DNA of 64,000 nt from Eucalyptus grandis (taxonomy: Eukaryota; Streptophyta; Magnoliopsida; Myrtales; Myrtaceae): the NCBI RefSeq assembly GCF_016545825.1, contig NC_052612.1, positions 42,949,738 to 43,013,737 on the forward strand, written 5' to 3'. The notes beneath the pieces are model-generated. The model saw nothing but the letters and a program-made list of their open reading frames with translations, had not been told where the DNA came from and did not search any database. A program made the translations under genes and the position numbers. This document shows positions 46,777 through 56,467 of the stretch, one piece after another; position 1 is the first letter of the stretch; the number at the start of each line of letters is the position of its first letter.

Positions 46777-47780
46777 TCATCTTTCCTCTTCTTCTTCAAT
46801 TCTTTCCTCCTCTACATTTCTTTTTTCAGCTTCTTTCTCCTCTGTTTCTTTCTCTCCTGCTTCCAAATATTCTCTTTCTCCAGGTCCCCCTGTTCGAGTC
46901 TTTCTCTTGTCGTTCCATTGATTCTCGAAACAACAACTCAGATTCTTCAATGCCATTGCAGTAATGGTGATGTCTTCCTCATCTTCTTCATCCTCAACAA
47001 TGAGAGCTCTTCTTTTATTGGATGGAACAACCATGGGCTCCTTCCCTTTTCTTTTTGTTGCCGAAGAAATTTGATGAGATTTGACAGGGGTTTTCTCCTT
47101 GAATTTCTCCAACGCCTTGTTGAGTTCCTTCAGACGCATTTTAGACACCATTTTCAGTCCCACTACCATTTGATCACAGGTTCGAACATAGAGAATCTGG
47201 GGAGGCTGAACATTCAAATGTCTGAATAACTTTGTCACAAGAGCTGGATAAGGAAGTTGACTCTTGTCCTTCACCACTGCTCTATACATGTGGAATATAA
47301 TAGTATGAGGAAGAGAGAACTTTTTCCCAGCATTGATGGCATACATTAGCTTTGCCTCTGAGTTTGAAACATCAGTTTTTGAAATAGACTTTGGTCTGAG
47401 GCAATTGATCACAATCTTGTGAAGCAGAATGTTGAACGCACTCATCCTCGAGTAGGAAATCTTTCTCTCTGTCCTTCTATCATTAACAAGTTCCAATGTA
47501 GTACGAGCAATAGAGACATTGAAAGGTTGATATCTCCCTCTCCAACCCCAATCACATCAGCCAACATATTTACATCCACCACATAGTCCTGATCTCGGAC
47601 ACTAAAAGATAATCTATTAGCATATAAGAAACTAAGATTCGAATAGAAATATGCAGTGAGTTCAGCATAGGCTTCTGTAGATTCAGAACAGAACTATTCA
47701 AGTTGAAGAAGACTGAATTTTTCCCTTAAATTAACGTTCACAGCGTCAAGGAAATCAAAATCCACACTTCTAGGGTTTAT
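46777..47780 (-). pseudogene. Env-like ORF (putative plant transposon protein domain) of the copia element
   Basis: The largest open piece is 47496-46777 (239 codons). The frame continues upstream to about 47780 with one internal stop and one frameshift near 47550. An N-terminal globular region (AYAELTAYFYSNL, SRMSAFNILLHKIV) leads to a basic KRKGKEPMVVPSNKRR segment and an acidic tail. It resembles the conserved domain found in the extra ORF of SIRE- and Athila-type elements. I see no signal peptide or clear membrane anchor. The family assignment rests on pattern only. Confidence 0.6.
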
Positions 47781-47791
47781 GACCCCACGCT

Positions 47792-49483
47792 TCAACAACT
47801 TAGAGTATAGATGCTTGTGTTCCTCTTATCGAAACAAGTCTGTCCTTTTGCCCCTACTTTCTTAACAGGTTTCCAAACCATAGGACATTCTTTCTCAAAG
47901 TGATATGAACTATTGCACTTTGAACATTTGAGAGCATTGCGACCAAAGACCTTTTTAAAATGATTTTTGTAAGCATCGCTTGTGGGTCTTTGCTTAATTC
48001 TTTCCTTCACTTTAGGAAAATCAATTAAAGGAATGGTTTCCACAGTCATTCCCAAACCAGATTTATTGAAATAAGGTCTTTGTGCTGAAAGAATTTTCTC
48101 AAGTTTTTCAGATCCTATTGAAAATCTTTTGGAAATATTTGATATGTCATTTTTTAAAAATACATTTTCTTTTGAAAGGTCGTATTCTCTTTCTTTAAGA
48201 GTAGAAACATTCGTGTCTAAACATTTCACCTTTTCTTTCAAAACATTTTCCTGTTGTTTCAGTGCAGAATTTTCCTTTTTAAGTTCGGAAATCCTTTTAA
48301 GAGAAGTCTTAAGACTAAAACACAACTCATCAATGTATTTAGAGACTTTAATAGGGATTTTAGAGTTACTCACCTCAAATTCACTATCTGAATCTGAGTC
48401 TGTCTCGGGGTTTGAATCTGAATCCGATTGTGCCATCAGACATAAATTGGCATAATCATCATCACTTTCTTCACACTCTGTATCACTCAAGGTTTCTGCT
48501 TTAAGAGCCTTTCGATACTTTTCAGTTTTTCCTTTCTTCTTCTTCAGAAGAGGACAGTTGGGTCTGATGTGTCCATTTTTCTTACATTCAAAGCAGACTA
48601 CATCTCTATTTGATTCATCATCCTTAACAGACTTAGTCTGTTGCTTTTGAAAACTTTGGTTCTTTGAATTGAATCTTCTTCCTTTTCTATTCAGCTTTCT
48701 GAATCTTCTTATCATGATAGCAAGCTCCTCATCATCCATATCGTCTTCAGAATCTGTAACATTGGAATCATCATTGGATTTTAATGCAATGGATTTCTTA
48801 CCTTTAGGATCTTCATCTTCATTGATTCGTTCCACTTCATAAGACTGAAGAGTCCCAACCAACTCATCGACAGATAGTGGCATAATTCTTTGTGTCTCCC
48901 TTATTGAGGTCTTTATGTGATTCCAATCCTTGGAGAGTCCACGCAGTAGCTTGTTTACTTTCATGGGATCAGAAATTGGTTGACCTTGATTTTTAAGACC
49001 ATTCACAATTTCTGTAAAATGGCTAAACATGTCAGCTATAGATTCTCCTGATTTCATTTTGAAGGCTTCGTATTGACCGAGGAGAATGTTGACTCTGGTT
49101 TCTTTCACTCGATCGGTTCCTTCATAGATAATATGTAATCTATCCCAAATTTCTTTCGCTGTAACACAAGAAGATATTCTGTTATATTCAGTAGGTGACA
49201 AAGCACAATATAAAGAATAAATTGCTTTTGCATCAAGAGCTTGTCTCCTGGTTATCTTTTCTCGAGTCATTTCACTAGACTCAACAGTTTCTTTTCCTCT
49301 CTCTGAGACAGGTGCAGCTTTAGGAATGATTCCTTTGTTTACAACGTCCCATTCCAGAGGATCCTTTGATCTTAGGAACGCCTTCATCTTGTTTTTCCAT
49401 ATGTTGTATTCCTTTCCATCAAAGTAAGGCGATCTGGTATTGCTTTGCCCTTCTACCAGCCCTAGAGCTAACATACTAGCCAT
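47792..49483 (-). CDS. gag: Copia Gag polyprotein (UBN2-type) with two CCHC zinc knuckles
   Basis: A 563-codon intact frame that starts 44 bases downstream of the primer-binding site. Residues 1-230 are the Gag capsid-like region (YFDGKEYNIWKNKM, EIWDRLHIIYEG, LLRGLSKDWNHIK). An acidic segment and a basic stretch follow, then knuckle 1 (CFECKKNGHIRPNC, Cys297/300, His305, Cys310), a coiled-coil-like Lys/Glu/Leu region at about 400-470, and knuckle 2 (CSKCNSSYHFEKEC, about 520-535). It ends TSIYTLSC where the frame shifts into the env-like ORF. The intact frame suggests a recent insertion, or mobilisation in trans by a partner supplying pol. Confidence 0.85.
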   Translation of the reverse strand: MASMLALGLVEGQSNTRSPYFDGKEYNIWKNKMKAFLRSKDPLEWDVVNKGIIPKAAPVSERGKETVESSEMTREKITRRQALDAKAIYSLYCALSPTEYNRISSCVTAKEIWDRLHIIYEGTDRVKETRVNILLGQYEAFKMKSGESIADMFSHFTEIVNGLKNQGQPISDPMKVNKLLRGLSKDWNHIKTSIRETQRIMPLSVDELVGTLQSYEVERINEDEDPKGKKSIALKSNDDSNVTDSEDDMDDEELAIMIRRFRKLNRKGRRFNSKNQSFQKQQTKSVKDDESNRDVVCFECKKNGHIRPNCPLLKKKKGKTEKYRKALKAETLSDTECEESDDDYANLCLMAQSDSDSNPETDSDSDSEFEVSNSKIPIKVSKYIDELCFSLKTSLKRISELKKENSALKQQENVLKEKVKCLDTNVSTLKEREYDLSKENVFLKNDISNISKRFSIGSEKLEKILSAQRPYFNKSGLGMTVETIPLIDFPKVKERIKQRPTSDAYKNHFKKVFGRNALKCSKCNSSYHFEKECPMVWKPVKKVGAKGQTCFDKRNTSIYTLSC

Positions 49484-49541
49484 GGATCTTTAACTCTGAA
49501 GTAAAACACTTCAAAGTGAGTACACATGCTCTGATACCAAT

Positions 49542-50462
49542 TAAGATAGCTAGTATAAGCACCTAGAGGGGGGTGAATAGGTGTAAAAATATTTTCTCGA
49601 GATAAGAGAGCAATACTAAGCAGACAATAGAAATGAAGTTCTTCTTTCGTTAACAAAGTGAATTATGATCAAAGTAAAGCGGAGAGGAAGGAAGAGAAAA
49701 TGAACACATAAATTATAGTGGTTCGGCTTATTCCAAGCCTACGTCAACTCTTTCGCATTAACAGCCCACCGGCTGGATTTCACTATGAACAAAAGAGATG
49801 TTACAATAAGGCTCTCATTGATTCTATAGTGTTGATACTCTACCACACTTCCTCAAGGTTTCTCAAGAATATGAACTCTTTTTTGTGTACGAGATTTCGC
49901 TCAGAAAATGAATTGACTAAGAACAAAGAGCTTCAGACTTTGGAATTCTTCTATCACGCACACACTCGAACAACTAGAACGTCTTCCTTATATACTCCTT
50001 TATGCCATCATACCCGTTGGCACTTACCAAATGAATTCTTCCAATCTTTCCGTTAGACAAAATCAATTAGGAAGATCATTCGAGCTATTTAAGGAACATG
50101 TCGATAGCCCATTAATCATGCTCGCCCATACAATCAGGATCTTGGTTTCCATAAGTGGAACCTTCCAAATATACTTCACCAATCATCGGATCCTTAATCT
50201 TTGAATCAATAAAGGATTACGTTATATCATATCCAGCCAAGAGATTTTCTCCAGTCAATAAGGTCAAATCCTTAACGAAACATCCAATCCTGGATAGCCC
50301 TTTTTCGACGATTAGAAACTGTCAATGAGAATAGACTTTGAGTCTTGAGTCTGGCAGTCCGGAGGTTTTCAGACTTTAAATAGTAGAGTCTGCAAATCTT
50401 CAGACTAGATTGATAGAAACGTTTTGTTAGCTTCAAAATACTCCAGGAAGATTTCTCCAACA
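49542..50462 (-). repeat. 5' LTR (minus-strand sense) of the pol-less copia element
   Basis: 921 bp, near-identical to the LTR at 45198-46074 except for small extra segments (for example at about 49760-49775 and 50370-50400). The terminal CA is mutated to TA next to the primer-binding site. Confidence 0.85.
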
Positions 50463-50926
50463 AGTTCATCATTAAGTAGTCTCAGAAAATAATATACAAG
50501 CCATGCGAAGACGATTACAGCCACAACCGTTCAGTAACCCATGAACAATTGATGGTCACAGAAACTGGGTGCCTATGTGGGATGGAATTGAAAATTTCTG
50601 GAATTTTTGCACAAAATTGCAAAAGAAAATCCTGTAAGTAACAGAGTCTTCGATAGGGTTGTAGATCAGCCAAGCAGTTTCATTCCAAGGACCGTAGAGC
50701 TTGATTTTGAAAAATTGGAATTGAGTATTAAACCGGCATGCTTAAGAAGGATACTCTTTTACCATATGATCTTCCGAATGAAAGCCAAACTTAAAAGTAA
50801 ACAATTAGCTGGTGCCAAAAGTAGTAGAAATAATAAGCAAAAACTCAAATGATTTGCCTGAGTGTGTCAGTGAGATGCTTGAATGATGTTCAATGCTCAC
50901 TGCTTTTCATCTTTAATGACCCTCAT
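50463..50926. other. Remnant of a duplicated gene segment
   Basis: The last ~60 bases (50867-50926) match intron sequence 38598-38660 of the secreted-protein gene (GCTTGAATG...GTTCAATGCTCACTGC). The preceding 400 bases hold an 81-codon open frame (50607-50852) with no domain I recognise. Confidence 0.45.
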
Positions 50927-53006
50927 CGTCATACCCCAACTCAACAAGAACAAGGGCACTGACATGGTCATCCTTTCACCAAAGGACGTAATCTTAACAT
51001 AATCAAAATTCAAGCTGATATCAACATATGCATGCACACATATATATTTGACAAAGAGGGCATTAGGTTATAATATCGGAGTTTTCTATAAACCACCAAA
51101 CCAATATATATAGCTCCACCAAAAATCTACTCACAAACTCATTAACTATACACAACTTATACCAAAAGGTCTCCACTATCAAAAAAGCCCCCCTCAATAA
51201 TGCAACGTTCACATCCTACTTGCGACTCGTGAAGAACCTATGAAAACAAGTAGATGAAAAGAGTAAGTTATCACAGCTTAGTGAGTAATACATTTCTTCT
51301 AAGTAGATTGAACAATTACTATACATATTTGAAACACAAATATAACTCACTTTCACTAGAATCCAAAATTTAACAAACTTTCACGACCAAAGTGTGATAT
51401 TTCTTACTTTAACAAAATATGTTCATAACAAAAATACCCAAGATAATAACAAAGCAAACCTCAATGGTCGAGCCCATTGGCTGATCTCATAAAAGGACAC
51501 ATCAATGGTCCACTCCATTAATTAATCTCATGCTCAAGTATCTAACCATGGTCATGCGTAATACCCATGACAAAGCAACCAAGATTCCCTCATTGATTAG
51601 ATATTCATCTATCATTAGCTAGTGACTCGGCTCATAAAGATATACTAGACTAGTATGCGCATATCCACACACCCTCAGGGTTCACACAAATATTGAGCAT
51701 GAACCATCAATCACAAATCTTTAGTACTCCACAACCAGAATTATAATTATCTCACAACTCTCCAATACTCCACAACCAGAATTAGAATTATCTCACAACT
51801 CTCCAATACTCCACAACCAGAATTAGAATTATCTCACAACTCAAACAATCAATATTTAAATATCAAAGCACTTTTTAAAACCACATTAATAAACCATGAA
51901 TTTTTCGAGCAATCGATATTTAAATATTAAAGCACTTTTTAAAACCACATTGATAAATCATGAACTTTTCAAGGTTCTTTCATAAAAGGTTTCACAAACC
52001 ATTTATAAGCAATCATTCAAGTTAAAGTCAAAAGATAACTTCCCTTTTTGAACAGCAAAATAGCATTAAAAGCTCGATCTTGTTTTATGCAACAAAAGAT
52101 TACGTTCTTAACCCATAGCACACTTAATCCATAATTTTTTCAAAACATGAGTTTAAAACATAAAGAAGAAATAGTATTACTCACTTGGGAAAAGCCAAAA
52201 ACCAACTATAGGCGATTACTCGAGTCGATGCATTCAAATTCCTAGCAATTAACCCAAAAACAATATAAAAAAATCAAGTAAAATGATATTCTAAAGAACA
52301 ACTCGACTATGCTACGCCTATTTATCGATAGAATGATACCTACATGCCAATGAAAAGCTCGCCTCTAGTGAAAACCTATTGTTGCCTGCTAAGCACAAAT
52401 CACGCATTAAATTCCATCACAAAATTCCGTTTTAAGCGAACTTATAATCCTTAAGAGACATTTTGACGTACTATAAGAACCCCAACTCAGCCGCCCTAAG
52501 ACCTCGTCGAAAATGACTAAAATTTGGCTAAAAATTATTGTTCAGAACTCTATCCAGAACCCACGCTGAACTTAAAAATTCTATTCCAGGCAAACTCTAA
52601 GCTCAAATTACGATTTGTATAATCCTATAACTTCACAACACCCTAAAATATAATTTCTATGAAAATACTCAACTCAACGACTCAAAAATCGAATTTCGCC
52701 ACATGAATCTCCAATAATTCCGAGTTTTAAGCCCTAAGTTTGAAACTACTTTGACCGAACGAACAAAGGGCGCAAACATTTAATGACATTGCAAAATAGA
52801 GTTGAGTCAGCTTTGGGACTCACATGGATTGTGAGTATGGGAAAAAATTTCTCCTTTCTCTCCTCTCTCCTTTTTCTTTCTTTTCCCCGAAGGGGGCTCT
52901 TGGTCTCACTCTCTCTCTACACTGCTTTTCCTTACAATTGAGTTGAAGTCCACTTTTTTTCCTTTTTTTTTTTTTTTTTCACTTTGTCAAAAGCTTATCT
53001 TTTACG
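50927..53006. mobile_element. Solo LTR (gypsy-like), copy 2, with TSD CTCAT
   Basis: 2080 bp, starting CGTCATACCCC and ending AAGCTTATCTTTTACG. Flanked by CTCAT at 50922-50926 and 53007-53011. Removing it restores ...GACCCTCATAGTCTTTTGC, exactly the order at 38651-38669, which confirms both ends. It contains three tandem ~42-bp units at about 51722-51843 (CTCCACAACCAGAATTA) and two ~60-bp units at about 51845-51970. Confidence 0.85.
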
Positions 53007-53011
53007 CTCAT

Positions 53012-53406
53012 AGTCTTTTGCAAACTCGTCACAGAAAACCAACTCGCTAGATAGACGACTAGACGGAAAAGGGAGGAGTGACATAAAGCATAGCACCAAT
53101 TTCGCCGTGCCATTCCACATAGTGGCTATGTTGGAGGCAGCGCACATGGAGTGGGCGAGGGTGGGACTAATAGTGAATTGGGATTGTCATCTTCGAAAGG
53201 CAGTGCGGCTATGATCCCCATATATGTTGGCACTACTGGCGCTAACAACAGCCACCACCAAAGCACCCACCATGGTCCTAGTGCCTGCATCCATAACCCT
53301 GCGCGAGTCCACGCTCTCACTGCAGCCGTACTAGCCCTATACTGTGTGTTTGTATAGAATGTTTGCATTTAATGGTGCAAATAACACCATAGATCGTTGT
53401 TTATAT
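53012..53406 (+). pseudogene. Decayed duplicate of the secreted Gly/His-rich protein, exon 2
   Basis: Aligns with 38661-39055: splice acceptor region, Arg/Lys-rich start, Gly-rich part and the C-terminal VHALTAAVLALYCVFV tail. An extra A in CAGAAAACC shifts the frame early, and the Gly/His runs are eroded. The matching intron end lies on the far side of the solo LTR at 50867-50926. No copy of exon 1 is seen. Confidence 0.8.
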
Positions 53407-54620
53407 TGTCAGAATATTAAAGGATGAAGAGAAATTGAGAATTTGGGAATAAGATGTATGTATTGCTTTCTCACACTTAACATTATACAATCATAGCCCT
53501 ATATACAATACATATGGTCAACCTAATTAAGGAGAAAAAATATTATAAAATACACAGAATAAAAGAATCGGATCCCCAAATTATACAATATTTAAGTTTT
53601 TAATTGATGAACCCATTAAGATCAATCAAGTGCGATAGTACACTCCCCCTCAAGCTGGCAGTTTGTACACGTCAAGAACGTCTAGCTTGCTTAATAGATT
53701 CACATGTTGCCTCTGACATAGAGATTTAGTAAAGGTATCTGTAGGCTACTCTATTATTCTTATTCCTTTTGTTGTGATTACTCCATCCTGAATCTTGTTT
53801 TTGATGAAATGACAATCGACTTCTATATGTTTCATTCTTTCATGAAAAATCAGATTCATTGCAAGTTTAAGTGCAACATTATTGTCACAAAATAAGATGG
53901 CTGGTTCTTTTATCTACACATCAAGATATTGGAGTAGTCCTCTTATCAAGACTATTTCACAAATAATCTTTGCCATTGCTCGATATTTCGCTTCGGCTTT
54001 TGATAATGAAACATCCGATTGTTTCTTTGTCTTCCAAGAGAGTAATGAGTCCCCCAATTTGTTGTAAAACCTCGTAATAGATTTTCTACTCATTGGACAG
54101 TTTGCATAATCCGTATCACCATACGCTATCATCTTCATATTGTTGTTCTGAGACAGTAATATTTCTAAAATTGGACATCCCTTCAAGTACTTTATTACTT
54201 TCAATGCAATATTCATGTGGGACTGTTTTGGGTTATGCATGAATGGCTAAGAATCTGCATGGCATAGCATATGTCGAGTCTGGTCATGGTTAGATAAATG
54301 CGCTTTCCGACGAGTCTCAGATAAGTAGAAGGGCCTATGAGCAAATGATCTTTATTCAAGGGTGATAATCCCTTATCATACTCAGTTGTAGTCAACTTAA
54401 CATTCTATTTTGTTGGAATGACTGCTGGTTTGGATCTCGATAATCCTACTTCTGATATGATCTCCAGGACAAATTTGCGTTGACTGAGACAACGTCCCTT
54501 ATCTAATCACGCAATCTCTATTCCAATGATATATTTGGGAGATCCCAAATCCTTAATTCGAAGAGTGGAGTGCATATACCCTTTAAGCTTCTCAATAGCA
54601 TTTTAATCATTTACTATAAT
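53407..54620 (-). mobile_element. Copia fragment: 3' LTR plus C-terminal pol, truncated by a MULE
   Basis: The LTR at 53407-53642 (TGTCAGAATA...GATAGTACA) is followed by the complement of a purine tract (CTCCCCCTCAAGCTGG). On the minus strand RNase H reads MIAYGDTDYANC and SLSKAEAKYRAMA (54240-53914), preceded by RT C-terminal sequence (IKDLGSPKYIIGIE near 54550). Several stops are present. The coding match stops at about 54620, where the MULE begins, so the 5' half of the element should lie beyond the right edge of this window. Confidence 0.75.
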
Positions 54621-56467
54621 AAGGGGGAAAGTACACTAGAAGTGTTAAAACTTATATAAGGTATTTATTTTGGTGTCAAAAGTTTCTGTCAAATCACTTA
54701 AGTGCCAAATTAGAGAAAAAATGATTATTTTGGTATCACCGACGAGAAATTCCGATCAAATTGGTTATGTGGCTTTTATATTTAAAAAAAAAATTGACAT
54801 GACAAAAATTTAAAAAGGTAGTGCATGTGGAATGGAATAAATGACGCCGTTTTCCTTTCTTCCTAAGAAACGATGTCGTTTTGTCATCATATGTGGACTC
54901 TCCTACAAAAACAGAGCTGCATGGCTCATATGGCCAAAACGGTGCTGCTGAAAGGGGATTTAAATTAGGGTCCGTCATCCGCATACAAACTACAATCCTC
55001 ACTTGATGCCGTCCATAGCTCACTCGCCCACCGTCGCTCGGCCATCGTTATAGTTGCACTATCATTTGCTACCATTTGGTGGTTATGTCCTTAACTTTCA
55101 CTCACTTAGGTTTGTCATGTTCTGTCTATGGGTTAATTGAGTAGAAAATTTAGAGTTCCGACGGGCAAATTAGGGCGCAGAGGGCAAATTGAGGGCTCGA
55201 CTCAGAGGGAAAATGGTGGGGACCTCACTTTTATTTAATAATATGATCTGTTTTATTTTGTAGGGACTGAATAGAAAAATAGTGCGCAAAAGGGAAAATG
55301 AGAGCTCGGCTTAGAGGAAAGCAATGGTGGAACCTCACTTTGTTTAATTAGTTGGAGTGCTTCTATGGGAGACTGAATATAATTGAATTGAAAAATGGGT
55401 GGTAGAGACCTCACTTTATTTATTCAATCCGACTTCCTTTATTTTTGTAATGGGATCAGATTGAATAAATTGGTTGCCTTTATTTCTTTCGACAAAACGA
55501 CAATGACCTGTATGTGAAGTTGTTGATTCAATGACTTTTTTTCTCCTTTGGTACAGTATCGACATGGATGAAAATTATGTAGGCCTCATTGTTTATTATG
55601 GTTGCCTTTATTTCTTTTGACAAAAATGAATGTACTATTTATATCAATATTGAGAAGCCATCATATATTGAATTTGTGAGGGATTTGTTGTATTTTTTAC
55701 AATACAAAGTACAAAAACTGCATTATTGTGTTCTTGGAAAGGAATTGAAAGATGGTTTGGGATTTTTTTTTTAATGGCGATAATGATATTATAATATTAA
55801 GGATATCATTACCATTATCTTCACGGCAACAAAGCTAAAGTATATGTTTAGTATTATAATGATGATGAGGATGGTGAGGGTGAGGGTGAGGATGAGGCTG
55901 AGCAAACCATTGAAAGAGGAGAAGTGAGGGATGCCATTCAAGCGAGTAATAAGGTTGGGGATGAGTTCAGGTTAGATGGAGGACAAAATGAGAGGAAAGT
56001 AAGGGAGGAGAGGGAAACAAATTATATTGATAGAGATGAGCAAATAGGGAGAGGTCATGAAATCTCAATCGAAGATGTAGGCGATGAAGACTTCATTGGA
56101 TTAGAATGGTAAATTGTTGTATTATGTAAATTATAAGATGAATATTTAGCAACAGTAAATTTGTCAAGTGACAAGATAATGATGAATGGCATGGTCAAGA
56201 CAAAAGCAAAGAGAATTTCTTTTAAAAAAAAAATTGCAGTCATAGGAGAAAGGCCCAGGCTAGTAAATAGGGATGGAGTTCCAGTTAAAGGTAATAGAAG
56301 TAAAGATGAAAAAAGTTGTGGTGATGAGACTGTTGGTTTTAAGAATGAGCTTGGCAATAATGATAAAAAATCTACACATGGAAGAAAAAGTAAAAACCTT
56401 TGCTACGATCCAATTGTTGATAAACTTATTTTGTTTATAGACATAAAATTTGATGATGTCAAACAGT

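Larger units (their letters stand above)
45198..50462 (-). mobile_element. Copia-type LTR retrotransposon carrying gag and env-like ORF but no pol
   Basis: Complete LTRs at both ends with near-identical target sites AGTTT (45193-45197) and AGTTC (50463-50467). On the minus strand the order is 5' LTR (50462-49542), primer-binding site TGGTATCAGAGCA (49539-49527, complementary to initiator Met-tRNA), gag, env-like ORF, purine tract AAAAATGGGGAGAT, and 3' LTR (46074-45198). Protease, integrase, RT and RNase H are absent. Gag runs directly into the env-like reading frame with a shift at about 47810-47830, so pol was removed by an internal deletion. The remainder fits a SIRE/Maximus-like lineage, which carries an env-like ORF after pol. 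Confidence 0.85.

Noticed and set aside
46737..47229. Hydrophobic plus-strand frame of 160 codons
   Set aside because: Antisense of the Lys/Glu-rich tail of the env-like ORF. Complementary codons give Phe/Leu/Ser-rich sequence that mimics a membrane protein.
51722..51843. Three regularly spaced repeats considered as a CRISPR-like array
   Set aside because: They are tandem units without unique spacers, inside a plant LTR.
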